Below are positions 6,715 to 14,614 of a DNA stretch of 40,074 bases, in pieces; the stretch's first letter is position 1; the number at the start of each line of letters is the position of its first letter. A program made the position numbers and the translations under genes. The notes under the pieces are model-generated. The model saw nothing but the letters and a program-made list of their open reading frames with translations. It was not told the origin of the DNA and did not search any database. The stretch comes from Haloferax gibbonsii ATCC 33959 (GTDB lineage Archaea; Halobacteriota; Halobacteria; Halobacteriales; Haloferacaceae): positions 1 through 40,074 of the forward strand of contig NZ_AOLJ01000007.1 of assembly GCF_000336775.1 (NCBI RefSeq), read 5' to 3'.

Positions 6715-8057
6715 CCCACCGGGTCGGGCTCGTCGTCGTCCGCCGTCTCGGAGTCTGTGTCGTATGCTCCCTCCATTCTGAGGGTTCCCGCGCGGGCCAA
6801 CACGTCGGGCGTTCGACAGACGCCCGGCGCGCCCGTCGCCTGCGGCACCGCGCAGTTGTTGCAGTTCTCGCAGACGACCCGCGTGTCGGCCGAGACGTCG
6901 CGGCCGAGCAGTCGCGCGGGGAGCTCCGGCTCGGCGTAAAACGGCCGCGCCATCCCGACGGCGTCGCAGGCGTCGCCGAGCAGTCGGTCGATTTCGCCGC
7001 GCTCGCGGATGCCGCCCTCGCAGAGCACGGGCACCGAGACGGCGTCGCGGACCCGACGGCACAGGTCGGCGTTCCACGCCGGGTCGAAGTCGTACCACGC
7101 CGCCTCGATTCGGTTGCCGAGTTCGACGAGTCGCGCGCGAAGCGGGCCGCCGAAGGCCGCGGCGTAGCCGTCGCGGTAGCGGTCGTCGCGCCACGCGCGG
7201 GCCGGGAACGACCCGCGGACGATGCTCGCGTCCCAGAACACCGACCCCGAGACGGGGACGAGCGCGTCGTAGCCCGCCCCGTCGAGTCGACGACAGAGTT
7301 CGACCGCGTCGTCCTCGGTCAGCCGTCGGCGGACGCCGGGCGGCGCGGCCGTCTCCGCCGGCACTTTCGTCATGAGCGGCACGTCGCCCGCCCGCGAGCG
7401 AACCTCGTCGGCGACGACCTCCAGAAACCGGACGCCGTCGCCGAACTCGTCGTCCCGGCGGTTGTAGAACGGCGAGAGGAACTGGTGGACGATACCCATG
7501 TTCGCGCCGGCGACGTGGACCACGTCGTAGCCGGCGTCGACGGCCATCGCCGCGGAGCGACCGAAGTCGGCCGCGAGGTCGTACACCTCGTCGGTCGTCA
7601 TGACGCGCGCGTCGTAGTCGAGAAAGCCGAGGGCGTCGAGGAGACTGAGGAGTCGCGGCGGCCGGGAGACGGCGAGCTGTCGCAAATCCGGGTGGTCGCG
7701 TCGGTACTCGGCGTGCCACGTCTCCATGCTCCGCAGGCCGCCGTACTCCAACTGGACCGCGACGGCCGCGCCGTGGTCGTGGATTCGCTCGGTCACCGCC
7801 GACAGCGACGCCGCGAACTCCGGGTCCGCGATTCGCGTCATCCCTGGCGCGGCGCAGCCGCCCGCCTCGCGGACGATAGTCGCCCCCTGACAGATGAGTC
7901 CCGCACCGGCCCGCGCCGCGGGTTCGAGTTCGGCCGCGAGGCGCTCGGGGGTCTCGGGACCGGTCCCCGCGCATTCGAGCACCGGCGCGCGATAGAGCCT
8001 GTTTCGCAGCGTGAGCCCGCCGATGTCGAGCGGGTCGTCGAGCCGAGGAGTCGCCAT
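6711..8057 (-). CDS. Old-Yellow-Enzyme family oxidoreductase with a 4Fe-4S motif and altered active site
   Basis: This 448-aa TIM-barrel flavoprotein of the NADH:flavin oxidoreductase family spans nearly its whole length (PLDIGGLTLRNRLYRAPV start, QFLSPFYNRRDDEFGDGVRF, VLCEGGIRERGEIDRLL, DAVGMARPF). Near the C-terminus a CxxCxxC-x12-C cluster (CENCNNC...C) resembles the 4Fe-4S site of 2,4-dienoyl-CoA reductase (FadH). The second FAD/NAD domain of FadH is absent. The usual substrate-binding His of HxxN(H)GY aligns with Ala183 (AGAN), though Asn186 is kept. The usual QLxHAGR reads QLEYGGL. It should bind FMN, but its substrate may be unusual. The start at 8057 fits the family; further upstream in-frame sequence is not protein-like. 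Confidence 0.82.
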   Translation of the reverse strand: MATPRLDDPLDIGGLTLRNRLYRAPVLECAGTGPETPERLAAELEPAARAGAGLICQGATIVREAGGCAAPGMTRIADPEFAASLSAVTERIHDHGAAVAVQLEYGGLRSMETWHAEYRRDHPDLRQLAVSRPPRLLSLLDALGFLDYDARVMTTDEVYDLAADFGRSAAMAVDAGYDVVHVAGANMGIVHQFLSPFYNRRDDEFGDGVRFLEVVADEVRSRAGDVPLMTKVPAETAAPPGVRRRLTEDDAVELCRRLDGAGYDALVPVSGSVFWDASIVRGSFPARAWRDDRYRDGYAAAFGGPLRARLVELGNRIEAAWYDFDPAWNADLCRRVRDAVSVPVLCEGGIRERGEIDRLLGDACDAVGMARPFYAEPELPARLLGRDVSADTRVVCENCNNCAVPQATGAPGVCRTPDVLARAGTLRMEGAYDTDSETADDDEPDPVG

Positions 8058-8115
8058 GAGGACGACATGGCGCGCGAGCGACGTAAATCGACGCGACGGT
8101 CGTCGCCGCGTCAGT

Positions 8116-8268
8116 TCACCAACGGGTCCCGCCGCCGATATCGATAATCGCGCCGCAGCGCCCGCACTCCGACACCTGCAAGGGGTCCGAGCCGGCGTGT
8201 CGGACGACCACGCCACCGGGGCCCACGGGGGAACCGCACCGCTTGCAGACCGGACGTTTCGCCGTCAT
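8116..8268 (-). CDS. Zinc-ribbon microprotein
   Basis: This 50-aa protein has two knuckles, CKRCGSP and CGRCGAI, about 25 residues apart. This is a classic four-Cys zinc ribbon, and the rest is a short beta hairpin. Haloarchaea encode many such microproteins, and most are uncharacterised. The ATG at 8268 places the first knuckle eight residues in. Upstream in-frame sequence lacks coding character. It sits between the oxidoreductase and the divergent AstE-like gene. No partner is evident. Confidence 0.7.
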   Translation of the reverse strand: MTAKRPVCKRCGSPVGPGGVVVRHAGSDPLQVSECGRCGAIIDIGGGTRW

Positions 8269-8393
8269 CTGTGGATACACATCTCTCGGAGAGACAGACG
8301 ACTGCGGCGGAGATAGCCGTATTGTCCCGCGTCTGTCCGGACGAGGCCGGAAGCCGGTCAACCTTCTTACCCGTCGGCTCCGATGAACGTCCC

Positions 8394-9422
8394 ATGGACC
8401 CCGAACCGTTCAGGTACGACTCGGAGGTGCCGCCGGGCGAGGTGCGACATCTCAGGTACGAAATCAGCGAAACGTACCTCGGAGACCCCGTCGAGATACC
8501 CGTCACTGTCATCAACGGCGAGCAGGGCGGGCCGTCGGTCTTCATGACCGCGGCGCTCCACGGCGACGAACTCAACGGCGTGAAGGTGATGCAGGAGGTC
8601 GCGAGCCGGTACAACCCCGCCGACATCCACGGTACCATCGTCTGCATCCACGTGGCGAACGTTCCGGGGTACCTCGCCCAACAGCGCTACATCCCCATCT
8701 ACGACCTCGACCTGAACCGGTCGTTCCCCGGCCGCGACGGCGCGAACACGGCCGAGCGCATGGCGAACCAAATCTACCGTCGGTTCGTCGAGCCCTGCGA
8801 CCTCGGCATCGACTTCCACACCTCGACGCGCAACCGGACGACGATGTACCACGTCCGCGCCGACATGAACCGCCCCGAGGTCGCCCGCCTCGCGCGGTCG
8901 TTCGGCGCGAACCTCATCCTCTCGGGCGAGGCCGAGGCGAGTTCGCTCCGCACCGTCGCCACGAACGACGGGATTCCGACCATCACCGTCGAGATGGGCC
9001 GCGCCCACCGCTTCCAGCCCGCGATGGTCGACCGCGCGCTCGAAGGCGTCGAGAGCGTCCTCGCCGAGTACGGCGTCCTCCCGAAGAAGCCGGTCAGCTG
9101 GCCGGGCTGGACGCGCGTCATCGACTCCGCGACGGACAAGACGTGGCTCCGCGCCGACGTGGGCGGCCTCGTCGAGATGCAGTACGGCGACGTGCCGCTG
9201 GTCCACGAGGGCGACACCATCTGCACCATCTCGGACCACTTCAAGACGAGAGAAAAGCGCGTCTCGGCCCCCTTCACCGGCCTCGTCGCCGGCGTCCTCC
9301 AGAACCCGGTCGCCGCGCCCGGTCACCCGCTGTGCCACCTCGTCAGCGTCGACGACGCGACGCTCCGCGAGATAGAGCGCGAAATCGAGGCCGGCGAGTT
9401 CACGGAACGCCCGTGGAGTTAG
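8394..9422 (+). CDS. Succinylglutamate desuccinylase/aspartoacylase family metallohydrolase
   Basis: This 342-aa AstE/AspA-like M14 zinc hydrolase has the zinc ligands His56 and Glu59 in AALHGDELNG and a third His in DFHTST. It also has the substrate Arg/Asn loop LDLNRSFPGR and a catalytic Glu in ITVEMGRA. A C-terminal barrel-sandwich domain starts near residue 255 (KTWLRADVGG). The family cleaves N-acyl amino acids; the substrate here is not identifiable. The ATG at 8394 is preferred because the upstream in-frame segment lacks family similarity. A weak CTTCTTA box lies about 27 bases upstream. The gene is monocistronic and convergent with the small Cys-containing gene. Confidence 0.85.
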   Translation: MDPEPFRYDSEVPPGEVRHLRYEISETYLGDPVEIPVTVINGEQGGPSVFMTAALHGDELNGVKVMQEVASRYNPADIHGTIVCIHVANVPGYLAQQRYIPIYDLDLNRSFPGRDGANTAERMANQIYRRFVEPCDLGIDFHTSTRNRTTMYHVRADMNRPEVARLARSFGANLILSGEAEASSLRTVATNDGIPTITVEMGRAHRFQPAMVDRALEGVESVLAEYGVLPKKPVSWPGWTRVIDSATDKTWLRADVGGLVEMQYGDVPLVHEGDTICTISDHFKTREKRVSAPFTGLVAGVLQNPVAAPGHPLCHLVSVDDATLREIEREIEAGEFTERPWS

Positions 9423-9496
9423 GCGAGTCGAGGTGAATCAGGTGCGGTCGCGTCGCTTGCGCCTCCGCACCCGCTCGCCACCCCGCTCTCACTCGG

Positions 9497-9757
9497 TCAG
9501 TCGTCCGCGCCGACCTGCTCGTGGGTGTGGTGGAAAAACCGGACGTGCGGCCGCCCGTCGCGTTCGACCGGCTCGAAGCAGACGCGACGGTACCGCTCGT
9601 TGTCGAGGAGATTGACGAGCAGACCGCGGTCGTGGAGCGAGACGGAGTCGTAGGGCGTCGAGCAGACGGGGCACAGCTCCGAGGCGGCGTCTTCGTCGGC
9701 GACTCCGGCGGCGTCAATCCCGCCCGCCGACAGTCCCGGGTCGCCCGCGTCGCCCAC
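9497..9757 (-). CDS. Small Cys-containing protein, third gene of the AKR-macrodomain operon
   Basis: This 86-aa acidic protein has a CPVC knuckle near residue 31, one later Cys (RVCFEPVE) and a C-terminal HHTHEQ stretch. A metal site built from these Cys and His residues is possible. The family is not recognised. The GTG start at 9757 lies two bases beyond the macrodomain stop codon, so co-translation is likely; an internal start cannot be excluded. The strand has little other in-frame coding potential. The position as last gene of a tight three-gene operon is the main clue to a related role. Confidence 0.65.
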   Translation of the reverse strand: MGDAGDPGLSAGGIDAAGVADEDAASELCPVCSTPYDSVSLHDRGLLVNLLDNERYRRVCFEPVERDGRPHVRFFHHTHEQVGADD

Positions 9758-9759
9758 TA

Positions 9760-10278
9760 TTATTCCTCCGTCTCCGCCCCGACCGCGTCGGCGACCCGCG
9801 AGACCGTCTCGAACTCGTCGTCCGCGTAGGCGATGAACCGAACGTCGCGGAGCGAACTCGGCTCGAACGCCCGGAGTTCCTCGCAGATGAGTCGCGCGCC
9901 GTCGGCGAGGTCGAACCCGGCGACGCCGCAGCCGAGCGCCGGAATCACGAGCGACTCGCAACCGTGGTCGTCCGCGGCTCGCAGGGCGTTTCGCGTGGCG
10001 TCACGGATGCTCTCGGCGGTCGCCCGCCCGTCGCCGTAGTGTGGCATCGCCGCGGCGTGAATCACGACCTCGGCGTCGAGGTCGAAAGCGTCGGTGACGG
10101 CGACCGCGCCGAGGTCTATCGGCCCCTTCGCCATCGCGGCCTCGTTCAGTTCGGGACCGCCGCCGCGACGGAGCGCGCCCGCGACGCCCGACCCCATGCG
10201 GAGACTCGTTCCCGCGGCGTTCACCAGCGCGTCGGCCGACTGGGCGGCGATGTCGCCCTGCACGACGGTGAAGTTCAT
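9760..10278 (-). CDS. Macrodomain protein (O-acetyl-ADP-ribose deacetylase-like)
   Basis: This 172-aa protein is a single macrodomain. It has the ADP-ribose loop VNAAGTSLRMGSGVAGALRR at residues 20-39, followed by VIHAAAMPHYGDG and the second loop IPALGCGVAGFDL. Relatives hydrolyse O-acetyl-ADP-ribose or remove ADP-ribose from macromolecules. It starts one base after the aldo/keto reductase stop codon, and the small Cys-containing gene follows after two bases. Whether it hydrolyses or only binds ADP-ribose cannot be read from sequence alone. Confidence 0.92.
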   Translation of the reverse strand: MNFTVVQGDIAAQSADALVNAAGTSLRMGSGVAGALRRGGGPELNEAAMAKGPIDLGAVAVTDAFDLDAEVVIHAAAMPHYGDGRATAESIRDATRNALRAADDHGCESLVIPALGCGVAGFDLADGARLICEELRAFEPSSLRDVRFIAYADDEFETVSRVADAVGAETEE

Positions 10279-10279
10279 G

Positions 10280-11125
10280 TCAGGCGAGTCGGTCCATGTC
10301 CTCGTCGTCGAGGTCGATGTGCGAGGCCGCCACGTTGTCTCGGAGGTGCGAAACGCTGGACGTGCCGGGGATGGGGAGCATCACGTCGGCGCGGTGCAGG
10401 AGCCACGCGAGAGCGATTTGCTGGGTCGTTGCATCGTGTTTCGCCGCGACCGCGGAGACGGCGTCGGCCCGGTCGCCGAGGTCGCCCGCGCCGAGCGGGT
10501 ACCACGGGATGAAGCCGATACCGTACTCCTCGCAGGCGTCGAGGCTCGCCTCGAACTCGCGGTCGCCGACGTTGAAGCGGTTCTGGACCGTGGCGATGTC
10601 GACGATGTCGCGCGCCTCGTCGAGCTGTTCGACCGAGACGTTCGAGAGGCCGACGTGCCGAATCAGTCCCTCGTCTTTCATCTCGGCGAGCGCGTGGACC
10701 GAGTCCTCGAAGGCGACGTGCGGGTCGGGTCGGTGGAGCTGATAGAGGTCGATGGTGTCGGTTCGGAGGCGGTCGAGGCTCCCGAGGACGGCGTTCCGGA
10801 GGTAGTCGGGGTCGCCGTTTGGCTTCCAGTCGCCGTCGGTGTTGCGAAGCAGGCCGCCCTTGGTGGCGACCACGAGGTCGTCCGGATAGGGCGCGAGCGC
10901 CTCGCCGATGAGGCGCTCGGAGACGGCGGGGCCGTAGGAGTCGGCCGTGTCGATGAGGTCGACGCCGTGGACGAGCGTCTCGTGGAGGACCTTTCGCGCG
11001 TTCTCCACGTCGTCGGGCTCGCCGATGATGTCGTCGCCGGTGATACGCATCGCGCCGAAGCCGAGTCGGTGTACCGTGAGGTCGCCGCCGATGTCGAACG
11101 TGCCGCTTTCGTTTTCGAGTCCCAT
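10280..11125 (-). CDS. Aldo/keto reductase
   Basis: This 281-aa (beta/alpha)8 AKR has the full catalytic tetrad: Asp59 and Tyr64 (DTADSYG), Lys89 (VATKGG) and His131 (LYQLHRPD). The NADPH-binding segment near the C-terminus is PIPGTSSVSHLRDN. It is a cytoplasmic NAD(P)H-dependent carbonyl reductase closest to the YdbC/AKR13-like general family; the substrate is unknown. The ATG at 11125 (MGLENESG) is chosen, since the longer frame would add 31 non-conserved residues. It is the first gene of the operon with the macrodomain and Cys-containing proteins and is divergent from the DUF2071 gene. Confidence 0.92.
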   Translation of the reverse strand: MGLENESGTFDIGGDLTVHRLGFGAMRITGDDIIGEPDDVENARKVLHETLVHGVDLIDTADSYGPAVSERLIGEALAPYPDDLVVATKGGLLRNTDGDWKPNGDPDYLRNAVLGSLDRLRTDTIDLYQLHRPDPHVAFEDSVHALAEMKDEGLIRHVGLSNVSVEQLDEARDIVDIATVQNRFNVGDREFEASLDACEEYGIGFIPWYPLGAGDLGDRADAVSAVAAKHDATTQQIALAWLLHRADVMLPIPGTSSVSHLRDNVAASHIDLDDEDMDRLA

Positions 11126-11244
11126 GGGCGGAGATTGGTCGCCAGACAGGAGTTCGTTTCGGCGGGGTGGGCGGGTGACGGCAGCGAGCTCACGGACCCC
11201 GCAAGCGCCGAAACCCACACCCGTCGTCGGTCCTAACGGCCGTC

Positions 11245-11931
11245 ATGGACCTCCTGTCGATGCGCTGGCGGCACACGCTGTTCGCCCACTGGCCGGTCGA
11301 CCCCGACCTCGTGGAGCCGCGACTCCCCGACCGGCTCTCGGTGGCCACCCACGACGGGCGGGCGTGGCTCGGCGTCGTCTCGTTCGACATGACGGACATC
11401 CGCCCGCGCGGGTCGCCCGTGGGGCTCGGGTTCCCCGAGGTGAACCTCCGGACCTACGTCGAACCCGCCGACGGCGGCCCCCGCGGCGTCTACTTCTTCA
11501 CCCTCGACGCCGCGGACCGCCTCGGCGTGACGATGGCTCGGCTGGGCTACCGGCTCCCGTACCACTACGCGAACATCTCGGTCGAGGAGCGAGACGGCAC
11601 GGTCGACTACGAGAGCTACCGGCCCGCGACGGCCGAGACGCCGGAAGCGCGGTTCGAGGCGACCTACCGACCGACCGGCGAGGTTCGAACCCTCGAACCC
11701 GGCTCGCTCGACGCGTTCCTCGTCGAGAACTACCGCTTTTACACGGACGACTGGCCCGTCGTCATCGGCGACATCGACCACGACCCGTGGCCGATACAGG
11801 ACGTGGAAGCGGAGATTCGCGCGAACACGATGTTCGAGGCCTGCGGCTTCGACCACCCCGGCGGCGACCCGATACTCCACTACGCGGCCGACCTCGACGT
11901 GACGGCGAAGCCGCCCGCCGTGCTTCGCTGA
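11245..11931 (+). CDS. DUF2071 (YqjF-like) family protein
   Basis: This 228-aa protein carries the DUF2071 pattern: an N-terminal MRWRHTLFAHWPVDPDLVEP segment, WLGVVSFDMTDIRPRG, and FPEVNLRTYVE with a YFFTLDA strand. The fold is related to acetoacetate decarboxylase, but no catalytic Lys is evident and no reaction is established for the family. It is cytoplasmic, with no signal peptide. The ATG at 11245 has an alternative at 11260 (MRWRH). The neighbouring genes give no functional clue. Confidence 0.85.
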   Translation: MDLLSMRWRHTLFAHWPVDPDLVEPRLPDRLSVATHDGRAWLGVVSFDMTDIRPRGSPVGLGFPEVNLRTYVEPADGGPRGVYFFTLDAADRLGVTMARLGYRLPYHYANISVEERDGTVDYESYRPATAETPEARFEATYRPTGEVRTLEPGSLDAFLVENYRFYTDDWPVVIGDIDHDPWPIQDVEAEIRANTMFEACGFDHPGGDPILHYAADLDVTAKPPAVLR

Positions 11932-12011
11932 GGTCGGTGCCCCGGCGGTGACTCGCTGACTCGCTCACGCGCCGTCGTCCGCATCCAGCTCCCCGCCGGT
12001 CCCGCCCGAGC

Positions 12012-12026
12012 GAAGGTGAAACCTTC
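12012..12026. promoter_or_regulatory. Short inverted repeat at the promoter of the CopD-like gene
   Basis: GAAGGT-gaa-ACCTTC is a perfect 6-3-6 repeat. Its right arm overlaps the likely TATA/TFB position about 29 bases upstream of the ATG at 12054. An operator is possible. The repeat is short enough to be chance. Confidence 0.3.
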
Positions 12027-12053
12027 AAGCATCGCTGAACTAACCCGACGGAC

Positions 12054-12500
12054 ATGGCACTCATCGACACCGTGATGGCAACGCTCCACCTCGTCGTGGG
12101 CGGTCTCTGGACGGGGAGCGTCCTCTTTTTCGCGCTCGCCGTGTTGCCGACCGCCCGCGCCGGGAACATCCGCGCCGCCGCATTCGAATCGGTGGTCTCG
12201 CGCCTGACGATGTGGTCTCGCGGGGCCTCGCTCGTGATGTTCGCGACCGGCGGCCACCTCGCCGGCACGCGCTACACGGTCGACAGCCTGTTCGGCTCCG
12301 GCCGCGGCCACCTCGTCCTCGGGATGCTCGCGCTCTGGTTCGTCCTGACCGGCCTCGTCGAAGTCGGCCGGGCCCGCGCGAAAGACGGCCTCGCGGAGAA
12401 GAAGGTCCGAACGCCCGCCGAGAAGGCCGCACCGTTCTACCTCGGTGCCGCGCTCGTCGCCGTCTTGCTCCTCGTCGACGCCGGCCTGCTCCTCAACTGA
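12054..12500 (+). CDS. CopD-like four-helix membrane protein
   Basis: This 148-aa integral membrane protein has four predicted helices, at about residues 4-30, 55-75, 85-105 and 125-147. The first helix has LHLVVGGLWTGSVLFFALAV, resembling the His-containing first helix of CopD-type and related putative copper or heme membrane proteins. A charged cytoplasmic loop (GRARAKDGLAEKKVRTPAEK) separates helices 3 and 4. The function is unknown. The ATG at 12054 is the only reasonable start. The gene appears monocistronic. Confidence 0.7.
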   Translation: MALIDTVMATLHLVVGGLWTGSVLFFALAVLPTARAGNIRAAAFESVVSRLTMWSRGASLVMFATGGHLAGTRYTVDSLFGSGRGHLVLGMLALWFVLTGLVEVGRARAKDGLAEKKVRTPAEKAAPFYLGAALVAVLLLVDAGLLLN

Positions 12501-12527
12501 CGCCGCCCCCGACTCCCGAGGACTCCG

Positions 12528-12583
12528 TAGAGTATCTATATCTACGTTCGAAAATATATATTCTGTACGACATGTTTATCATC
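12528..12583 (+). promoter_or_regulatory. Exceptionally AT-rich promoter of the microprotein-phosphoesterase operon
   Basis: This stretch contains TATCTATATCTA, the palindrome AATATATATT at 12553-12562 and GTTTATC at 12574-12580. The last is about 30 bases upstream of the ATG at 12607 and best fits the TATA box of a leaderless transcript. The other motifs may be operator or alternative promoter elements. The region stands out against its GC-rich surroundings. Confidence 0.6.
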
Positions 12584-12606
12584 TCGGTCCGGGTGAGTCC
12601 ACGTGT

Positions 12607-12732
12607 ATGCACGGGGACGAGACGCGCGCCACCGAGTCGCCGCTTCGAATCGAGTTGTGTCCCGACACCGGGCGGATACGCGTCCACCGGGAGACCGCGC
12701 TGGGGACGTTCACGCGGACCATCGACCGATGA
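12607..12732 (+). CDS. 41-aa microprotein leading the metallophosphoesterase operon
   Basis: This 41-aa ORF (MHGDETRATESPLRIELCPD at its start) begins about 30 bases from a good TATA box. Its stop overlaps the ATG of the phosphoesterase (ATGA at 12729-12732). The coupling and promoter position support translation. It has one Cys and a predicted beta-rich core, with no recognised family. It could be a stable microprotein or a leader peptide that sets translation of the next gene. Confidence 0.6.
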   Translation: MHGDETRATESPLRIELCPDTGRIRVHRETALGTFTRTIDR

Positions 12733-13766
12733 GTCCGGACGCCCCGCCGACCATCGGGGAGACGCCGGTCGGGAAGTCGGCCGAGCGAGGCCCCGGCCCG
12801 GTGCTCGCGCGCCTCGCACGACCGGTCTCTGAGACGCCGACCCGGCTCGCGGTCGTCGCCGACCCGCACGTCACGCCGACGGGGTCCGGCACGTGGAAAG
12901 TCTACCACCGGAGCGAGACGCGGCTTCGGACCGCCGTCTCGACCATCGCCGACCTCGACGTCGACGCGACGGTCCTCCTCGGCGACCTGACCCGCGACGG
13001 CCGCCCCGAGGAGTACGAGGTCGTCGACGAAATCCTCCGCGACCTCCCGGGACCGCGGGTCGCGGTCCCCGGCAACCACGACGTGCCGAAGCGCTGGGAC
13101 GACTACGACGCCCCGACGCCGGCCGAGTTCGCGTCTCGCTACGCCGACGGCTCTCTCCCGTTCGTCCGCCGGGTCGGCGGCGTCGACATCGTCGGCCTCG
13201 ACTCCGCCAGCGGCGGTCCGGGTCTCGCCCTCACCGACACCCACGAGGGGGCCGTACCCGACTCTCAACTCCGCTGGCTCGACACCGTCCTCGCTGACGC
13301 GGCGACTCCGGTCGTCGTCCTCCACCACAACGTCTTCCACCCCCGCCGCCACACCGGCCAGTTCCCCGACGCCGACTTCTACCAGCTCCGCAACGCCGAC
13401 GACCTCGCCGCGGTGCTCGCGCGCCACGACGTGCCGCTGGTGCTCTCCGGGCACATCCACTGGCCCGCGACGGCGGTGCGAGGCGGCGTCCGCGAACTCA
13501 TCGCCCCGGCGACCTGCTCGTTCCCGCAGTCGTTCCTCGTGGTCGACATCGACCGCCGCGGGACGACCGTCCGACTCGTCCCGCTCGCGGGACCGAAGGG
13601 CATGGCCGAGGCGTACACCCTCGCCGCCAGCGGGGCCGCCCACGGACAGGGTATCGCCGCGCACGCCGACCGCGGCCACCTGTCGGCGCTCCCCCTCGTC
13701 GACGAGCGAGCGCCGCCCGGGAGGGCCGTCGGCTCGGACGTTCCGGGGGCGGTCCGATGGCGGTGA
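12729..13766 (+). CDS. Calcineurin-like metallophosphoesterase
   Basis: This 345-aa protein has the complete dinuclear metallophosphoesterase motif series: ADPH (Asp45, His47), LGDLTRDG, VPGNHDVP, LHHNVF and LSGHIHWP. Relatives include cyclic-nucleotide phosphodiesterases (CpdA/Icc-like) and other phosphodiesterases; the substrate is not predictable. No signal peptide or membrane segment is present, so it is cytoplasmic. It overlaps the 41-aa microprotein by four bases upstream and the coiled-coil gene by ten bases downstream, making a tightly coupled three-gene operon. The C-terminal 60 residues are Ala/Gly/Pro-rich and not part of the catalytic fold. Confidence 0.9.
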   Translation: MSPDAPPTIGETPVGKSAERGPGPVLARLARPVSETPTRLAVVADPHVTPTGSGTWKVYHRSETRLRTAVSTIADLDVDATVLLGDLTRDGRPEEYEVVDEILRDLPGPRVAVPGNHDVPKRWDDYDAPTPAEFASRYADGSLPFVRRVGGVDIVGLDSASGGPGLALTDTHEGAVPDSQLRWLDTVLADAATPVVVLHHNVFHPRRHTGQFPDADFYQLRNADDLAAVLARHDVPLVLSGHIHWPATAVRGGVRELIAPATCSFPQSFLVVDIDRRGTTVRLVPLAGPKGMAEAYTLAASGAAHGQGIAAHADRGHLSALPLVDERAPPGRAVGSDVPGAVRWR

Positions 13767-14533
13767 GCCTCGACCGCCTCGACGACGCCCGCAGCGCCCT
13801 CCGCGCCGAGCGCCGCCGCTGCGTGGACGAACGCGAGGCGTTCCGGGCGTTCCGCCGGGAGGTCGCCGCGTCGCGGGCGACGGCGTCGACTCCGAATCAG
13901 GCCCCCGCGGCCGCGACGCTCGTGGGCCAGCGGGGCGGGCGAGGAAGGACCGACGCGGCGCTCTCCGGCCTGCGCCGGAGCTACGAGCGGACCGTGATGT
14001 CCGTCCCGCACTACGACGAGGAGTACGGCGACTCCTTCGAAGAGAGCCTCGCCGCCGAGTTCGGCCCGGACGTGGCGACCGCGTTCCGGTCGGCGAGCGT
14101 CCTCTCGCCGCCGCTCCGGCGGACCGTCGCCGCGGCGGCCGCGTCGTCGCGAGACGAGCGCGAGAAGTTCATCGAAGTCGTCGACGAGGAGACCGAGTCG
14201 GTGGCGTCGATGCGCGGCGATATCGAAGCCCTCCTCGGACGGCTCGACGACCTCGACCGGACGCCGCTGTCCGAACGCGGCTTCGACGCGCTGCTGACGC
14301 TCTACGGCGATCTTTCCGCGCTCCGCGAGCGGCTCTCGGAGCTCGTCGCGGCGCGACAGGAGACGATTTCCCACCACCGGCGGGCGCTCTCCGGGCTGGT
14401 GCCGGACGTGACGGAGTTCCTCTACGCCGACCTGCCGGTCCGGTACCCGGTGCTCGCGACGCTCGCGGAGGTCGGCGCGACGCTCGACACCGCGACCCGC
14501 CGGGTCGAGCGTCGCCTCGCCGCCACACCGTAG
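13757..14533 (+). CDS. Coiled-coil protein, DUF7260-like
   Basis: This 258-aa acidic protein is rich in Arg, Glu and Ala heptads, with coiled coils at about residues 5-40 and 130-210. It has the core phrase SYERTVMSVPHYDEEYGDS near the middle. The composition and that segment resemble a haloarchaeal family I recall as DUF7260. No enzymatic motif or membrane segment is seen. Its start lies within the end of the phosphoesterase gene, so the two probably act together or are at least co-expressed. The role is unknown. Confidence 0.72.
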   Translation: MAVSLDRLDDARSALRAERRRCVDEREAFRAFRREVAASRATASTPNQAPAAATLVGQRGGRGRTDAALSGLRRSYERTVMSVPHYDEEYGDSFEESLAAEFGPDVATAFRSASVLSPPLRRTVAAAAASSRDEREKFIEVVDEETESVASMRGDIEALLGRLDDLDRTPLSERGFDALLTLYGDLSALRERLSELVAARQETISHHRRALSGLVPDVTEFLYADLPVRYPVLATLAEVGATLDTATRRVERRLAATP

Positions 14534-14602
14534 GCCGATTCCCGCGGCCACAGTTATTTACCCGTTCGAAGAGACGCCGGAGTATACGATGTTCACGCGC
14601 TC

Positions 14603-14607
14603 GGAGG
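14603..14607 (+). promoter_or_regulatory. Strong Shine-Dalgarno that fixes the GTG start of the PH-domain gene
   Basis: GGAGG sits seven bases upstream of the GTG at 14615. A TATA-like TTATTTA near 14553 would give a leader of about 34 bases. The leader also carries a nine-codon ORF (ATG at 14589, TGA at 14616-14618) ending on the GTG. A leadered, SD-driven gene is uncommon in haloarchaea. Confidence 0.55.
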
Positions 14608-14614
14608 GATTCCC

